Positions 1-64,000 of a stretch of 64,000 bases of DNA are shown piece by piece. How positions within the stretch are numbered: the first letter of the stretch is position 1; each line of letters begins with the position of its first letter. The stretch lies in assembly GCA_035048485.1 (NCBI GenBank), contig CM068586.1:29993849-30057848 (forward strand), read 5' to 3'. A program made the position numbers and the translations under genes. The notes beneath the pieces were generated by a model. The model did not search any database and was not told the origin of the DNA. It worked only from the letters and a program-made list of their open reading frames with translations. This DNA is from Pteria penguin (lineage: Eukaryota; Mollusca; Bivalvia; Pterioida; Pteriidae).

Positions 1-949
1 AAGATACAACAGACACAAAACAGTTATGTTCGTTCAATTTATTGCATTTAAGACGTAAATAAAAAATGTTTATGAAACAGGTATGGTCAGTTTTTTTTAG
101 ATATGAGGATTAATAGTGATGTCTTTCTCAACAGCAAGTCTGAATCTTAAGCAATGCTTAGAATGGAAGGTGGGAATGGAAAATCATATACCTCTCTATA
201 TTATCAATTAAGAACAATAAAAATGTATATATTTCATGTAAAAAAAAAACAGTAATGAAAATAATGATATAAATACGATATTGCATTTCATGATATTGCA
301 CAGTTTAATTGCACATTATAAAGTAAAAAACATGTAATGAATAAAATGTATTGCACATTTAATACTTCCATTAAGGCATTCCTTAGTTTTACAATGCGTT
401 TATGTAATTAAAAGCTTCAATGAGCATAACAAATTTCCTACATCTAAAGTTTTCTTAAATCATATGGTGACAATGTTATCACAGTTTTTAACACAAAAAT
501 GCTTACATGACTTTTGCATTGGTTTACCACTAAGTACTACAATAAAATGAGCATGCACACATTCACAAATTTGTATCCAACAGCTATACATGATGTTCTT
601 AAATAACCTTCCTTCTCAATCCTTTTTTGAAAATAACTTTCCTTCTCAATTGTTCAAATATACAGAACACAAACATTACAAGCAGTAGTTAGATTTGAAC
701 GTAATATAAGAATCCAACTTAACTAATACTGCTAACATATGAATCATGCTTAACTAATACCGCTAATTAATATGTAAATCTGAGCTAACTAAGCACTGCA
801 CAGTAACTTGCACAAATTGCTATGGTTGTCAACTTTATGATGATGATGATGATGTATAAATAATGCGTACCATATGATAAGGGATTTAATAAAACTGTAT
901 CACCAGAATAGATTATGATATTGTACGATATTATGTATTATGTTCCATC
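1..949 (-). other. Putative 3' UTR of the receptor gene
   Basis: AT-rich sequence downstream of the stop codon with no splice-like or coding signal on the minus strand. Read on the minus strand, ATTAAA occurs at 885-890, 358-363 and 304-309, and the first AATAAA at 38-43. Any of these could set the poly(A) site, and the true end may lie outside the window. A short (GAT)n tract sits near 839-853. Confidence 0.5.
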
Positions 950-63699
<62,750 letters not shown>

Positions 63700-64000
63700 C
63701 TAAAATTGAATTAAGTCACAATATATAATTTTAAAAAGCCAAAATATTGGAGTGCATTCAGAATCATAGCTGCTAGGCTAGCTGCTAGGATTCGCATAAC
63801 ACATCATTCTGAACACTCTGCTATATTAAGCGGCTAGGTAAAATTGGTGGACAGCTATAAATCCTCTTTCATATTTTGAAATAAGTTATCCGCTTTCGTA
63901 GATTATACTATGTTTCGTATTACGGATCAATGCTAATTGTTTCCGATTTAATTTTTACTTTGGACTGGATAACCAAGGTGTTTTCAAGCAAAAACAGAAA
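63700..64000. other. Intron upstream of the first visible exon
   Basis: AT-rich sequence with a GCTGCTAGG(CTA) short repeat near 63768-63790. The N-terminal half of SRCR-1 is not found here, so it lies beyond the window. Confidence 0.5.

Overview
This is a eukaryotic genomic window, AT-rich and intron-dense, most likely from a bivalve mollusc. The taxon is inferred from the repeats: tRNA-derived SINEs with a GTTTTACGTCGC core, (GACA)n-tailed dispersed elements carrying TCAAGGTCA, and elements framed by GTTTGTGAAACA and GGGGGCATAAAA. The host protein class also fits. No species can be named from sequence alone.

The window is filled by one minus-strand gene, transcribed from right to left, whose 5' end lies beyond base 64000. 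I could place 42 coding exons between 63699 and the stop codon at 950-952. All have GT-AG introns and every junction keeps frame, giving about 2391 residues over 62.7 kb. In protein order the fragment holds the second half of one SRCR domain and then 15 complete SRCR domains. These are group A type: six cysteines, each domain split over two exons, phase 1 introns between domains and phase 2 within. Next come a Thr/Pro hinge inside the exon that starts the last SRCR domain, a complete six-bladed YWTD (LDL-receptor class B) propeller with its LRP-type EGF, a six-cysteine CCP/sushi domain, a HYR domain, two more CCP domains, a Ser/Asn-rich stem, one transmembrane helix and a 30-residue cytoplasmic tail with an NPNY motif. 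The whole reads as a large single-pass scavenger or endocytic receptor: an SRCR array for ligand capture, an LRP-like propeller-EGF module, a complement-like stalk and an NPxY internalisation signal.

The introns are a repeat museum. There are seven tandem arrays (about 147-bp at 1.8-2.9 kb, 30-bp at 10.6-11.4 kb, 38/40-bp at 16.7-17.2 kb, 46-bp at 19.9-21.8 kb, 47/53-bp at 26.2-27.6 kb, 49-bp at 35.9-36.5 kb, 50-bp at 55.9-57.2 kb). There are two SINEs in opposite orientation with target-site duplications, a Mutator-like foldback element with a perfect 9-bp duplication, two copies of a TIR element, other foldback elements, a LINE 3' end, and many dispersed repeats. Most apparent ORFs outside the exons are translations of these repeats.

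The points most worth following up are the SRCR-propeller-EGF-CCP-HYR-CCP-CCP-TM-NPNY architecture, the stop codon that overlaps the last 5' splice site (a possible switch removing the NPNY tail), the single inter-domain intron loss, the 46-bp array carrying splice-site-like motifs in about 42 copies, and a weak candidate for a nested plus-strand gene start near 59.6-60.8 kb.
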